From positions 97,805,837-97,869,836 of the forward strand of contig NC_092038.1 in the NCBI RefSeq assembly GCF_003086295.3: a stretch of 64,000 nucleotides of DNA, in the 5' to 3' direction. The DNA comes from Arachis hypogaea. Taxonomy: Eukaryota > Streptophyta > Magnoliopsida > Fabales > Fabaceae. Shown here piece by piece: positions 12,900 through 26,000 of the stretch. The position numbers were made by a program, and so were the translations under genes. How positions within the stretch are numbered: position 1 is the stretch's first letter; every line of letters begins with the position of its first letter. Below the pieces are notes generated by a model that ran no database searches, was not told the origin of the DNA, and saw nothing but the letters and a program-made list of their open reading frames with translations.

Positions 12900-13860
12900 G
12901 AATTATAAATTTATGTTTAATTTTTTATATAATTATAATTAAGATATTTTTTAAATTAGTATAATTATATATTATTCATTAAAGGATAATTGTAATATAA
13001 TTCTAATAAAGATATTTTTAAAATAAATTTAGAAGAGAGAATATTGCTTTTATTTTGAAAAGAAAATAAATTCATGAGGAATTGACACTTTACCTTCATT
13101 AGTTGGGAAAAAATCAAATTTTAGTATATTAAGTATATTATTTTCTATAATTATAATAAAGATATTTTCCTAAATTAGTATAATCATGCATTATTCATTA
13201 AATGCTAATTGTAATATAATTATAATAAAAATATTTTTCTAAAAATAATTTTAGAAGAGAGAATAGTGTTTTCATTATATGAGAATAGTACTTTCTAAAA
13301 ATAAAGATATTTTCCTAAATTAGTATAATCATGCATTATTCATTAAATGCTAATTGTAATATAATTATAATAAAGATATTTTTCTAGATTAGTATAATCA
13401 TGCATTATTCATTAAATGCTAATTATAATATAATTATAATAAAATATTTTTTAAAAAATTATTTTAGAAGAGAGAATAGTGCTTTCATTATATGGGAATA
13501 GTACTTTCTAAAAATAAAGATATTTTTCTAAATTAATATAATCATGCATTATTCATTAAATGTTAATTGTAATATAATTATAATAAAAATATTTTTCTAA
13601 AAATAATTTTAGAAGAGAAAATAGTGCTTTCATTACATGAGAATAGTACGTTCTAAAAATAAAGATATTTTCTTAAATTAGTATAATTATGCATTATTAC
13701 TTAAATGCTAATTATAGTATAATTATAATAAATATGTTTTTATAAAATAAACTTAGAAGAGAAAATAGTGCGTTCATTTTGGTGAAAAAATAGATTCATG
13801 AAGGATCGACACCTCACTTCCATTGGTTGGGGAAAAACCCAATTTTAGTATATTAAGTAG
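12900..13860. repeat. AT-rich tandem repeat field
   Basis: The block AGTATAATCATGCATTATTC…AAATGCTAATTGTAATATAATTATAATAAA recurs at about 12957, 13178, 13322, 13391, 13540 and 13680, alternating with a second block (TTAGAAGAGAGAATAGTGC…GAGAATAGTACTTTCTAAAAATAAAGATATTT). A further copy lies near 14238. A third block, GATCGACACNTCAC…GGTTGGGGAAAAACCCAATTTTAG, appears near 13080, 13800 and 14325. Copy lengths vary from about 70 to 145 bp, so this is a compound higher-order array. Confidence 0.75.
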
Positions 13861-13861
13861 A

Positions 13862-13937
<76 letters not shown>

Positions 13938-13938
13938 G
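13861..13938. repeat. (ATT)n microsatellite
   Basis: About 25 ATT/TTA units, nearly perfect, directly after the tandem-repeat field. Confidence 0.95.
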
Positions 13939-14389
13939 AATAATGAATAAGAATTAGAATTATATCAATATTTTTAAAATTAATATAATTAAAATAACTA
14001 AAAATATTTAAAATCAATGTGTGTTATTAATATCATAAGATTCGATCATTTTATAATTAGAATAAAATATTCTTTTCATGATTACCACGACTTGTGCCAT
14101 TATCATATCATTATCATATATTATTATTATTATTATTATTAAAAGTATTTTTAATTGATAATTGATAAGTAGTTTAATAGTACATTAAATATTGATTTGA
14201 TATAATTATAATGAAGATATGTTCCTAAATTAGTATAATTATATATTATTAATGATATTTTTTATAAAATAAATTAGAATAGAAAAAATTTCATTCATTT
14301 TGGAGGAAAAACGGAGTCATGAGGGATCGACACGTCACATTTATTAGCTAGGAAAAACCCAGTTTTAGTATATTATAAGTAGATATGGG

Positions 14390-15714
14390 CTACACATCCA
14401 TGTAATTTTCATCCAAGTTAGTCCAATACTAAAAGAATCTAATCTCATTAGATGAAACGTGTATTACACGCGCCGAAACAAAAAACGTTAACATTCATTC
14501 GCGCTTTGAATATGAAACAACGTTCCTTCTTCTCCCTCAAAACCGCTATTAAAAAAATTCAAATCTCTTTCAAAATCTCTCAAACCTCGTTCGTAACTGC
14601 TGCTACTAAAGAATTGAGTAAAGCTTTCGAAAGAAAGAAAAAAACACACAAAAACAACAACACAGATTTTGCAAGGTATGAGAAAACCTATTCTTATTAT
14701 GTTCATTTATTTGTTCACAAATCTCGCGTTTCTCCTAGTTCAATTTTTGGTTTAGTGGATTGACTTGGTTTGTTTAGTAGATCGACGTATTCTGATTCAA
14801 TTTTTTTCGTAACTAGGGCATACGAATGAAAATGTGTTCTTATTTTCTATCTCTGATATATGATTCGGTTCATCACTTACTTTAATATACTTCATTTGCA
14901 TGTAGAAATATTTTTCTTGATGACTTAATATTTATCACATTTTATTCAAAAATGAATACAAATCGGTTCATTGGAGTTGGTGATTTACATTCACTTGATT
15001 GTTAAGTGCTCACTTGAGTTCATTTGTATGCAGAAATGATTTGAAAATTGATTTTCTTGCTTATCGAATGTTTATCACCTTTTATTTAAATATGAAGAGA
15101 ATCGGTTCATTGGGATCTGAATTAGGTTACTTGATTATTAACTGCTCACTTGAGTTCATTTGCATGCAGAAATGATTTGAAAATTAATTTTCTTGCTTAT
15201 TGAATGTTTATCACCTTTTATTTAAATATGAAGAGAATCGGTTCATTAGGATCTGAGTTAGGTTCACTTGATTCAAATATGCATGATCGTGCTTGTCAGT
15301 GTACCAACTTTTTTTGTCCTTACAACAAAAATAAAAAAGACGATGGTGACAAAAAAGGAGAAGATGACCTATAACGTAAGCATATACACATTAAATAAAC
15401 TCTATTTTTGTATTATTGATATATCATAAAATACTGTTTCAAAATGTTGCAGAAAACTCACGATGTTAGATACCAGACAAAAGAAATAGCAAGGGTGTTA
15501 AAGAGAATGAGTCAGCAAAAAGAAAGATATCGTTGAAGAAATGCGATTCGGTGCACTAGCACATGTCCCGAAAATGAATGTCTCTCACAAGCTCTTGAGA
15601 GAATTGATTGGTTCCTATGATGACTATTATGGATACCTAGACACTCTTTATGGCAGAATACACATTACACCTCCCAAGTTAGCACATGCGCTGGGAAAAA
15701 ACCATGGTGATAAT
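14390..15714 (+). pseudogene. Ulp1-protease MULE gene, 5' part
   Basis: An open frame at 14452-14763 may be a leader exon. At 15524-15714 an open stretch reads KDIVEEMRFGALAHVPKMNV…, then continues through ELIGSYDDYYGYLDTLYG to ALGKNHGD. This matches the conserved N-terminal block of long plant proteins that end in a Ulp1 (peptidase C48) domain and travel on Mutator-like elements. The block stops exactly at 15715, where an LTR starts (TGATAAACC). The 3' part, including the protease domain, lies beyond the insertion at 23086-26781. Introns here contain 138-bp repeats (14965-15260). No functional product is expected because of the insertion. Confidence 0.65.
14965..15265 (+). repeat. 138-bp tandem repeat inside Ulp1-MULE intron
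   Basis: Units beginning GGTTCATT occur at 14965, 15104 and 15240 (spacings 139 and 136). They share CACTTGAGTTCATTTG, GCAGAAATGATTTGAAAAT and CACCTTTTATTTAAATATG. The first part of the unit recurs at about 26127-26190, inside another intron of the same gene, which links the two halves on either side of the 7-kb insertion. Confidence 0.8.
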
Positions 15715-17216
15715 TGATAAACCCCATTTTTAGGGTTTATCTTGTGCAATTAATTTAGTGGGTTTTATCCATTATTCTCATAATTATTCATATAATTCGC
15801 ATGTTTTACATTTTCCTTCCTAATTTTGTACTATGATTGAAAACATGCTTCTTTGGTCTTAATTTAGCTAATTTTAGTCCTCTCTTATTACCATTCGATG
15901 CCGTGATATGTTTGCTGAGTGTTTTCAGGGTTTATAGGGTAGGAATGACTTAGAGGATGGATACGAAGCATGCAAAAGTGGAAGGAACACAAGAAAATGA
16001 AGTTTTGAGAAGCTGGCAGCGACGCGTAAGCGTGGACGATGCGCACGCGTGAATGGCGCAACATACAAGCGACGCGTACGCATGGGACGACGTATACGCG
16101 TGACCAAGTTTTTGATTCAGCGACGCGTACGCGTGAGCGATACGTACGCGTGACAAAGCGCCATGTGCTGCGATCTGCAGAAAACGCTGGGGCAATTTCT
16201 GGACTGGTTTTGGCCCAGTTCCAAGCCCAAAAACACAGATTAGAGGCTGTAGAGTGGGGGAATGAGGAATACACTTCTCATTCACATAATTTTAGGTTTT
16301 AGATATAGTTTTCTAGAGAGAGAGAGGCTCTCTCCTCTCTCTAGGTTTTAGGTTTTTAGGTTTATTTCTTTTCAATTTCAGAATTCTACCTTGCTTCAAT
16401 TTAGGTTTCTTCTACTTTAATTGTTCTAGTACTTTGGTTTATTTATTTCTCTTGCTGATTTGTTTATTTTCCCAATTTGGTTTATGAACTTTATGTTAGA
16501 TTCAATTTCTTTTTAATGCAAGTTGAGGTATTTCATATTTATTGCTTCTTTCTTCAATTTATTGTTATTATTCCCTCTTGCAATTGTCGGTTTTAGATTT
16601 TATATTTTCTTATTGCTTTTCTATGCTTTTATTTTGTGCCTTCCAAATGTTTGATGAAATGCTTAGGAGGATTTTAAATTAGCTTTTTATATTCTTGATT
16701 TGGATTGATTAGTTGAGACTATAGAATTATCAAATTCTCTTGTTGAAGGATAATTGAAAATATTTGATTGGCTTAGGCTTCACTAACTTTAGTCTTTGAT
16801 TAGGACTTGTGAACCTATGTTGATTTTTCTCACTTGACTTACCTTTCATTGTAAAGGTTAACTAAGTGAACGCGAAATACAATTAGCATCACAATTGATG
16901 ACGATAACGAGGACATGACTTCTAATTCTCAATCCTCGTTAAGAGAACTCTTAGTTATGAATTTAATTTCTTGCCATTTTATTTCCTTGTTCCTTATTTC
17001 AAAAACCCAAAAAGATACTTTATCATAACCAATACTAAACACTTCCCTGCAATTCCTTGAGAGACGACCCGAGGTTAAATACTTTGGTTAATTTTAATTG
17101 GTTTGATTAAGTGACAAACATATTAAATTTGATTGAGGTTGAATTGTCGGTTTAGAACTATACTTGCAACGCGATTACTTTTGTGAAATTCTTTACTGAC
17201 GATTTTTCCCCCATCA
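15715..17216 (+). repeat. 5' LTR (1.5 kb) of compound LTR element
   Basis: It begins TGATAAACCCCATTTTTAGG and ends CCCCCATCA (TGAT…ATCA), followed by ATTTT and a tRNA-Asp primer-binding site. It contains a CGCGTACGCGT array at 16020-16160. It interrupts the Ulp1-MULE coding block at 15714. The last 245 bases are repeated at 21712-21954. The minus-strand frames at 15888-16285 are shadows. Confidence 0.8.
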
Positions 17217-17221
17217 ATTTT

Positions 17222-17239
17222 TGGCGCCATTGCTGGGGA
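17222..17239 (+). other. Primer-binding site, tRNA-Asp
   Basis: TGGCGCCATTGCTGGGGA differs at two positions from the complement of the plant tRNA-Asp 3' end (TGGCGCCGTTGCCGGGGA). It lies five bases after the LTR end. This supports a Ty3/Gypsy-type element. Confidence 0.75.
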
Positions 17240-17378
17240 ATTGCAAATTTGTGCCTTGTTATTGGTTATTGTATATATGTGAATATTGTGAATATGCTTC
17301 TTTGTTAGTTGTTGCTAATTTTAGGAGTTTGCTTTCATTATTTCTTATTAGCTTTTGATTTTATTTTGTCTTTTCACT

Positions 17379-18415
17379 ATGAATTCTCATCATTTTGGCT
17401 ATGAGTGTGGTTACAACTATGTTGTAGGAAGTAGAAGATTACAATGAGAACATGCATCAAGGATGGAACAATCAAAGATGGGAGGAGCCACAAGGATTTG
17501 ATCAACCCTCTTGGCAACAACCACCTCCAATGTACTATCAACAACCATTCTATGATGCATACCAAGACAATGGTTATGGTGGACCTCTTCATGACAATCA
17601 ACACCCACCACAATATACCTTTGAACTCCTTCCTCAACATAGTTTTGAACTACCGTACTCACAAGCCCCATGTTACCAAACACCCCCATATGACCCTAAT
17701 CTTTACCCATACCAAGAGCCTTATGAGCCTTATGAGCCATACTTAGAACCACCCACATTCTAACCCATTTACTCCCAAGAACTACCACCTCTATATACAC
17801 CATGTCTATATCCATCAATCCAAGAGTCATATGATCCTAATTATGTTAGCCAAGCGGAACAAGAGCCACATGATCATTTTAAGGAAGAAATAGATCGACT
17901 TCAAGCAACAATCCATCAAATGGAGCGAGAGGAAAGCCGAAAAGAACACGAAGCTCTCATGACTAGCATATCTCAACTTGAGAACAAGGGATTGAAGTGT
18001 GTTGTGCAACAAGTGGAGAAGATATATTGAACTGCCATATCCATATCATGAAGAACCACCCTTTTACCATGAATCTTTCTTCCCAAGTAATGAATCCTCA
18101 TATCTACTCCAAGCTCCAATGGATGACACTCTTGGTGTTCTTCTTCAAGAGCAAAGAGAGATACAAAGAACAACACAAGAGTTCATAGCTACCTTGACTT
18201 AGGTAGTAGGTAATTTAGCTTCACTGCACTTCAACACTCCAAATGCTCCCATGGCTGCATGTGGAGAATCTAATGAAGACCGTAGCATAAAGGAGACACT
18301 CGAAACTCCGGTAGACAATGAGGAATGTGACTTTGTATTTGAACAATTGGAGGAAGCCGTACTTGTTGAAAAGGTGGAAGTGGTTGAAGACTTAGGAGAT
18401 GATGAACCTCCATGA
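17379..18415 (+). pseudogene. Retroelement ORF, Pro/Tyr/Gln-rich, copy 1
   Basis: The ATG at 17379 starts MNSHHFGYE as in copy 2 (22116), but an extra base near 17433 shifts the frame. The body is a Tyr/Pro/Gln-rich stretch (…WEEPQGFDQPSWQQPPPMYY…) with short EPYEPYEPYLEPP repeats, then a charged coiled-coil stretch (IHQMEREESRKE). There are several stops, for example TAA at 17762. Codon 22536 of copy 2 (TGA) is TGT here, so the two copies carry different lesions. I recognise no gag, protease or polymerase domain. It resembles proteins of non-autonomous LTR elements. Function unknown. Confidence 0.6.
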
Positions 18416-21400
18416 GAATCAAGAGTTATAGAGTATTCCTCCAAGAAGCTTGAATTGGATGTTGAGGAGGCTAGTGCATAATCTTCAAGGCATGTTCCGT
18501 ATGAAGAATTGGATGGAATAGATCAAGAAACGAGTTCCCTTGGTGATGATGGCCATGAATCAAGCATCCTAGTGATGAATGTTCATCCACAAATGAACTC
18601 CTTGAGTTTGAAGAACCCTCTCCAATTGGGTTGAAGAATGATGTGGAGATGGAAGTCTTCCGGAGGCGATGGACGAGAGTTGAAAATTCTTTGTCTAGAT
18701 CGTTGGAGACTTCCCAACCTAGGTTGTCGTCTACTTCTTCAATTGAGTGGATAAAATTTATCACTATTCGCTTTATTGTCCCACTTGAGTGTGGTTTACT
18801 TAAAACGGATGGCCAACTTAGGAGGCTTTGCGGAATGAAGCAAAAGAGAAGAATATTTAGTGGTTGGAGTTGCAAATCAAGGCTCATCAAGGTTGAGATT
18901 TCAAGAGCTAGATCCAAGGGTCGGGCTAGTGATCCATCGGTTGGATCTAAGAATTCAGATTGCTTGCTACCTGGATGGAACAATGGTGATCCACTTCAAG
19001 ACGGGTGTAGAAACAAGATTTGGCATCCTGAGATACAAGAGAATCAACTTGGGAGCTCAAAGCTTGTGAAGGATATCATCAAGGCTTGGTAAATTCACTT
19101 GGAAACTTTGGAGCTTATTGGAAGTCCAAGCGTTGGTGAAAGTTTCAAGATGAGTTCAAGCATAAGTCACCATGACAAGGAGCTCACCAAATGTCCAACT
19201 TAAGGACATTAACTAAAAGTGCTAGGTGGGAGACACCCCACCATGGTAAATTCTTTCTATTGTTTCTTTTACTTCTATTGGTAATAAGTTAAATCTTCAA
19301 TTTTTAGTTATGTTTATTTAGTTTAAATTGTGGTTTTACTGGTTTAATCATGTTTGGCAATAGTTTAATAGCTGGTATAAAAAGAAAAAAAGGAGCTACC
19401 TACGCGTGTGCGTCCACGACGCGTACGCTTCGGTGGCAAATTTTGCGTTTTATGCAAAAGTTATAGAGAGTTGCACGAAAACGGCGTTAGAATTGTGCGT
19501 TTAGTACAATTTCGCCCGACACGTACGCGTGCTTCACGCGTATGCGTCACCTTCATTTCTCTCCACCCATGCGCACGCGTCAGTGATGCATACGCCTGGA
19601 TTCAAATTTCACTTACCCTTTACGCGTGAACCCTAGACCATTCGCGTACTCTTCTCCTTTCTCCCTCCAACGTTTCTCTACCTTTCTCTTCTTCCCCTCC
19701 AAACCTCCATTAACACCATCATCAACCTCTGCTTCTCACCACCGACCGATGTCCGGCAACCCCAAGCCGCCGCCAACAACCACTCCTCTCTCCTCTTTTC
19801 TTTCTTCTTCCCTTTCTCCTTCCCTCTGCCCTTTTTGGCCGTTTCACGTTCCTCCACCACAAGTAACCTCTGCAGTCTTCCATTTCCACCGACGAACCAA
19901 CAATAACCACCACCAACTCCTTTTTTCTCTATCTTGCGTTTTCTTCCCATACCTTTGCCAAAACAGAAGCTGTGCTTCTCTACTCTCACCGTCACCTCAC
20001 TGAGTCCGACGCCACTTCTCAGCGCCTCCGTTTCACCTTCCTAACGCCGATTCTGCATAAGGTTGCCACCATCATTGGGTGGCACTACCCTTTCCTTTCC
20101 TATCCAATTCTGTTACTGCACCTTCCAGGTTCCCCTGCTTCCATCTCTGCATTTCATTTCTTCTTCTATTCAATTAAGTTAGTTAGCTTAGTTTAAATTT
20201 TGATTGATTAGGATAGCTAAAAATGCATGTGGTTAGGTAGCCAGGATGTGGTTAGAAGATTCTAGGCCTGATAAGTGCTCCATTTTTGTTATCTGAAATG
20301 GCTAAATGTTACTTGCTTATTGAATGGTGATGATGTTGTTGTTCTGTGCATCTCATGTACTGCTGTGTTCATGATGCATTCATATAAATTGATTAATTAT
20401 TGCCTTGCTAGTTTGATGCTGCTTGGATTCATATGTGTGATTTTTGCTGCTACTTGTTATCCGGAAACGTCCAATTTACTGCCGGAATGCTGCCAAATTT
20501 TTTTTGGAAACTCCCTTTTGTTAACTTGCAACCTAGAAACTGAACTTGGCACTTTTGAATTTGAGATTTACTTGACTTACACCAAGTTCAATTCATAGGT
20601 TGATTTGACCAGCTTTCTGTTTTATTTTGGTTCCCTCATCTGTGTATTGATGATTGACGGAGTTAAAGTGCTAGTTGACAAATTTCTGTGTCAATTGGAA
20701 CTTGATTAACCAATCAATCTTGAACCTCTATTATGTCATGAAACGCTCAAGATAGGCCCAACTACTTTCCTTCATGATCGTTTTCAAGTTTATTCTTCAT
20801 TGATCATTGAAGCTCTTTTCATAAACTTTCAAGTGGCCTAATCTTGTGCATTCCAATTGAGGTTCTTTCATGTTGTAATTGTTGGTGCAATCTTGCTTAT
20901 ACAATCATTTTCATTGTCTAATCTGCCTTAGGTTACATAAGTACATTTTCAATCTTTCAACACCAATTTTTACAAACTTAGTGACCATGGGTATTGATGA
21001 TGACTTACTTTTCCATTCTATGCTTTCATGCAAATCTATATTTTATCATCAATGACTTGCATCATCTTCATGAATGTGAGTGTGCTTGTTTTCTATATGT
21101 TGTGAATTTCTCTTGGTTAAGCTCCATAATGATCATTCCACTAATTTCTAACCATTTCTCTAACTTTTGACTTAATTACCTCTTTAACTCCATTTTTTAG
21201 TTTTAACTTTAGCCCTTACACATTATTTTGAGGTGTGATAATTGTTGTGGCTTAACAAACAAGCACTTTGCTAGCATTGCTTGAATTTTTGGTTTGTATC
21301 CTATTTGGTGTTTGATCTCTACTTTCTTGCATTCCAAGAGTTTTCTTCCTTAACTCACTTCATGAATATGTCAATCCTCTTGTTGTCTGTTTTTCTGTCT

Positions 21401-21474
21401 ATACTTAATTCCTTGCTTTACAATCCTATGCTTTGCTTAATTGTTTATATCCTGTGATTTCTATTTTCTCCAGG
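18416..21474 (+). mobile_element. Internal region of compound LTR element
   Basis: The decayed coding frame continues to about 19090, with stops. It is followed by GC-punctuated sequence with CGCG-type palindromes (19398-19630), a Ser/Pro/Thr-rich open stretch (19626-20003, possibly spurious) and about 1.4 kb of AT-rich sequence without a recognisable domain. No reverse transcriptase, integrase or RNase H motif is seen, so the element is non-autonomous or assembled from two elements. Confidence 0.5.
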
Positions 21475-21711
21475 ATGACTGACAGAGGAAAAGCAAAGGT
21501 TACCTCTCGAAAAAGGAAAAAATCTCAATCTTCCACTACTTCTGTATTCTCCAGTTATGCCAAGAACCCTCTTTCAGACAAGGAGAAAGCAGATCAGTTA
21601 CTGCCCCCTACCGACGCAGATAGGTTTCCTGATATGTACTGTGAGCTCCGCCTATCACTCTTTCAGAATCGGAAGCTCAACCTGGAGAAGAAGCTGGTTA
21701 TCCCTTATTAA
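21475..21711 (+). CDS. Truncated retroelement ORF, 78 codons
   Basis: The ATG at 21475 follows an acceptor-like TTTTCTCCAG. The product starts with a basic stretch (MTDRGKAKVTSRKRKKSQSS), as do other ORFs in these legume LTR elements (compare 62139 minus, MASKARETSRKRKGKAK). It stops at 21709-21711, exactly where homology to the LTR end begins (21712), so the C-terminus was lost at a recombination junction. Confidence 0.4.
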   Translation: MTDRGKAKVTSRKRKKSQSSTTSVFSSYAKNPLSDKEKADQLLPPTDADRFPDMYCELRLSLFQNRKLNLEKKLVIPY

Positions 21712-21954
21712 TTTAATTTCTGGCCATTTTATTTCCTTGTTCCTTATTTCAAAAACCCAAAAAGATACTTTATCATAACCAATAATAAACACTTTCCTGC
21801 AATTCCTTGAGAGACGACCTGAGGTTAAATTTTAATTGGTTTGATTAAGTGACAAACATATTAAATTTGATTGAGGTTGAATTTTCAGTTTTGAACTATA
21901 CTTGCAACGCGATTATTTTTGTGAAATTCTTTACCGACGATTTTTTCCTTATCA
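21712..21954 (+). repeat. Truncated LTR (3' 243 bases), second copy
   Basis: It matches 16964-17216 apart from a 10-base gap and scattered substitutions, and ends ATCA. A PBS-like TGGCGCCGTTGCCAGAG follows at 21960-21976. Together with 22116-23085 it is a second partial copy of the element that begins at 15715. Confidence 0.75.
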
Positions 21955-22115
21955 ATTTTTGGCGCCGTTGCCAGAGAATTGCAAATGTGTACCTTGTTAT
22001 TGGTTATTGTATATATGTGAATATTGTGAAATGCTTCTTTGTTAGTTCTTGCTAGTTTTAGGAGTTTGCTTCCATTATTTCTTATTAGCTTCTGATTTTA
22101 TTTTGTCTTTTCACT

Positions 22116-23085
22116 ATGAATTCTCATCATTTTGGCTATGAGTGTAGTTACAACTATGTTGTAGGAAGTAGATATTACAATGAGAACATGCATCAAGGAT
22201 GGAACAATCAAAGATGGGAGGAGCCACAGGGATTTGATCAACCCTCTTGGCAACAACCTCCTCCAATGTACTATCAACAACCATTCTATGATGCATACCA
22301 AGACAATGGTTTTGGTGGACCTCTTCATGACAATCAACACTCACCACAATATACCTTTAAACCCCCTCCTCAACATAGTTTTGAACTACCGTACTCACAA
22401 GTCCCATGTTACCAAACACCCCCATATGACCTTAATCCTTACCCATACCAAGAGCCTTATGAGCCTTACGAGCCATACTTAGAACCACCCCCATTCCAAC
22501 CCATTTACTCCCAAGAACCACCATCTCCATATACACCATGACCATATCCATCAATCCAAGAGCCATATGATCCTAATTATGTTAGCCAAGCGGAAGAAAT
22601 GGATCGACTTCAAGCAACAATCCATCAAATGGAGCGAGAAGAAAGCCGAAAAGAACAGGAAGCTCTCATGACTAGCATATCTCAACTTGAGAACAAGGGA
22701 TTGAAGTGTGTTGTGCAGCAAGTGGAGAAGATGGAGAGTGTTGAACCGCCATATCCATATCATGAAGAACCACCTTCTTACCATGAATCTTTCTTCCCAA
22801 GAAATGAACCTTCATATCCACTTCAAGCTCCAATGGATGACACTTTTGTTGTTCTTCTTCAAGAGCAAAGAGAGATGGAAATAACGACACAAGAGTTCAT
22901 AGCTACCTTGATTGAGGTAGTAGGTAATTTAGCTTCACTGCGGTTCAACACTCCAAGTGCTCCCGTGGCCGCATGTGGGGAATCTAATGAAGACCGTAGC
23001 ATGAAGGAGACACTCGAAACTCTGATGGACAATGAGGAACGCGACTTTGTATTGGAACAATTGGAGGAAGCCGTACTTGTTGAAG
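22116..23085 (+). pseudogene. Retroelement ORF, Pro/Tyr/Gln-rich, copy 2
   Basis: Open from ATG 22116 to TGA at 22539-22541, then open again from 22599. The start is MNSHHFGYECSYNYVV, followed by the Tyr/Pro/Gln-rich part, EPYEPYEPYLEPPP, and a charged helical stretch (MDRLQATIHQMEREESRKEQ). Copy 1 has TGT where copy 2 has TGA. Homology to copy 1 (18375) ends after …EEAVLVE at 23085, and the frame runs on without a stop into the Ulp1-MULE gene to 23480, a chance in-frame fusion. No known domain is seen. Confidence 0.6.
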
Positions 23086-26000
23086 ATAGTTTTTATGAAG
23101 GAGGAAAAGAAGGAAAAGGAGAAGAAAGAGAAAAAATAAAATTTATTGTGCTACATTCTTCTTCGGAAGAAGATAGTTTTTCTAAATCTGAATCTGAGTA
23201 TACTTCTCTCTATCCCTTGTTGGAAACTATCTATTTATTTAAATTTTTATCTTGTTATTTTAACGAAACACTTTGTATGTGTTGCAGAGAAGGAGAAGAA
23301 AGTGAGCAAACGCCGCCAAGAGAAAGAAAGCAACCACAGAGGGTAGTGAGAAAACAAAGCAAAATAAGGAAGCTTGTTTCGACGGATTCGGAAAACACAA
23401 GTGAATCTAAAAATCAATATCCTTTGGAAATGAATATTTTCAGTTCATTGTTGTGTTCGTATGATGTTCATTTGGTTTAGTTTTGCTTGTATTTGCTGAA
23501 AATTGTTCATGTGTGATTGTAAAGTTAATTAGAGCTCTGATATTTGTCTCCAGTATACATTTGATGTATTTTTTGTATGTGTTGCAGAGAAGAAAAAGAA
23601 ATCATGAAAACGCTGCCACAGAAGAGAAAACAACCACAGAGGCTGGCAAAAAAAACTGAAATAAGGAAGCTTGTTCTGATGGATTCAGAAAGCAAAACTA
23701 AATCTGAACGGAGTAAGTTTCTGAAATGATTATTTATGTTGATTTCTTCATTTATTTTAGGTTCATTGATACTTCTTGTATGAATTTTCATAAGTGAACA
23801 AGTAGAGGACATGACTATTGCAAAAAGAAAACAAATGTTGGATTTACTGAATATCGAGTTTCTTATATCGAGTTCTTTTTCTTTGTTTGCTAACTTTTCC
23901 CAAAACCTCGTATAATTTCTCTGGATTTACTGAATAATGACTATTTTTTGTTTAGACTGCCAATTGTAAATTTGAGGAGCGAATCTCTATTAGAAACTCA
24001 GACAAGCTAGACGCCATCTGTAAATGCACCGGCCAATACCAGGTAAATTTGGTTCTTTTCTTGGTTTAAATTCGATTCATTGGATTCTAAAAATGAATTT
24101 CATGTGTTTTTAATCCTCTACTTTTAATCTTGGTTGATGATTTTAATTTAGTATCTTTTTTATTAGGAAAAATACTCCGGTAAAAGTTTCTCGAAGAAAG
24201 AAACTGCATCAAAAAAAGAAAAAACAGAGTTTAAAATCTACAACTATGTAAGTTGAAATATTTATGTTGGTCTTTTAGATTTAGGTAATAATTTTTTACT
24301 AGTTAATCACATGGAATTTGTGTTTAATTGTCAATAGCACTACACCTGATCCTCAACTACAAATCATTGTTGTTGGAGGAGAAACTCATTCTTAACCTCT
24401 CGATATGAGTTTTTAAATATGCATATTTCGGGTTCTCAATACCTATTTTCGTAATTCAATATTAACTTCTTCCTTGTTTATCTTCCTTAGAGCTCCTATT
24501 GTAGTGTCTCTCTGAGTTCTCTTGTGGAAGAGATAATAAAAGAGCAAAACATCTTCAACTATATCCCTTCGAAGAGTCAAACAGAAGAAGCTTCTGTTAA
24601 TGACTAAGTGCCACTTAAAATTCTTTTTATTAGTTTTAATGGTATAGGATAATAATTTTGGGTCCTTATTGAACCCTTTTCTGTTTAATGCAGCAGCCCT
24701 CTGGAAGAACGACAGCAACCATGCAAAGAAGCTCCAACGGCAAAGCAATTGGAAGAAGAAGCACACCTTGATGTGTAAGTTTTACCGCTTGTTCAAATCT
24801 GGGTAATTTCGGTCCATTACATTGTTTATTTGAATTCAGAAATCAATTCAATGTGTTCTTTATTGGACTCTCTTCTATTTGTTACAACTACCCTCCAGAA
24901 CCCGAGAACCAGGCCAGCAAAAAATCTTTCCCAAGGCAGACGGGGCCAGAACCTCGGCTGAATATGTAAGGTTTAATTGATATCCTTTTTATTAGCTTTC
25001 ATGTTATATGATAATGCTTTTTAATTATTACATAAAACTTTCGTCTGTCGTCTTGCAGTGTAGCTCCTCCTTAGAATTGGAAAGATTATGCACCTTCTTT
25101 TAACCTTGGGATAAGTCTTCCAACATCTCAACCAACTCTCCCGGCCTCTCAACTGACATTAATGCAAGTTAAAGTGCTGGCAGATGCGGTGATGGTTGCT
25201 GGAGTGACGACATGCAACATTGAAATTTGCTCAGGAAACAAGTGCCGAACTGAGCTTGACAAGGTAAAAGACTCTGGAGAAAGAAAAAGAAATCACAGAA
25301 GAGTTGAAGGAGGAGTGTTATCATTGGATGAAACATTTAAAGGAAACCAAAGATACTACCAATGAATATGACACCATATTCACATTGAACCATGAAGCAC
25401 ATTTAGAGGGGCTTAGACATCACTTCTTGTCTTTAATGCCCAGACAAGATATAGAAAACACAATAAATTCTTTGCCTATTATATTAACATTAATGATTTT
25501 TCTGAAAAATTTTATACCATATATTGAATAAATTTTCTTTCTATAGGTGGTCAGTGCAGTGTGTATAATTTTCAATGACAGAAAATGCTGCTGGTTTGAG
25601 GAAGAAATTTATTGTGTGCCGACGGATATTGTGGTAAGCCAAATCTTTTATTCCTTAAGTAATTTACTGGTTCTAATAAATAATTAGGTTCATCTGCCAA
25701 ATTTTGTAGAATTTTATGTTGGAAAACCATGGCATAGATTACATTGATCCAAATACCAACAAGGCCTACCGGATCAATCAATATACAAACTACCTCCATT
25801 TTCTTGACAAAAGAAAACTGGTATCGCACCCATTTGTAAGTTGTGATTTCTAAAAACTTCTTTAATAATTCTGTCATTTGCTATTATTTAGACTGAAATA
25901 TTATATCATTTTTCCAAACTTCAGTTGTTTGTGCTGGTTTGCAATGGAGGCCATTGGTGGTTGTGGATTGCCGATGTTAAAAAGAAGGCCTTTTATGTGC

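Larger units (their letters stand above)
8050..14389. other. AT-rich intergenic region
   Basis: Over 6 kb without a recognisable gene. It holds a MITE (9758-9934), TA microsatellites near 10508-10554, 11509-11529 and 11899-11925, a tandem-repeat field (12900-13860) and an ATT microsatellite (13861-13938). An 81-codon minus-strand frame at 12548-12793 has possible splice borders but no family match that I can name. Confidence 0.7.

Noticed and set aside
25572..25877. 101-codon minus-strand frame
   Set aside because: Antisense to the protease-domain exons of the Ulp1-like gene, whose plus-strand splice sites and motifs are clear.
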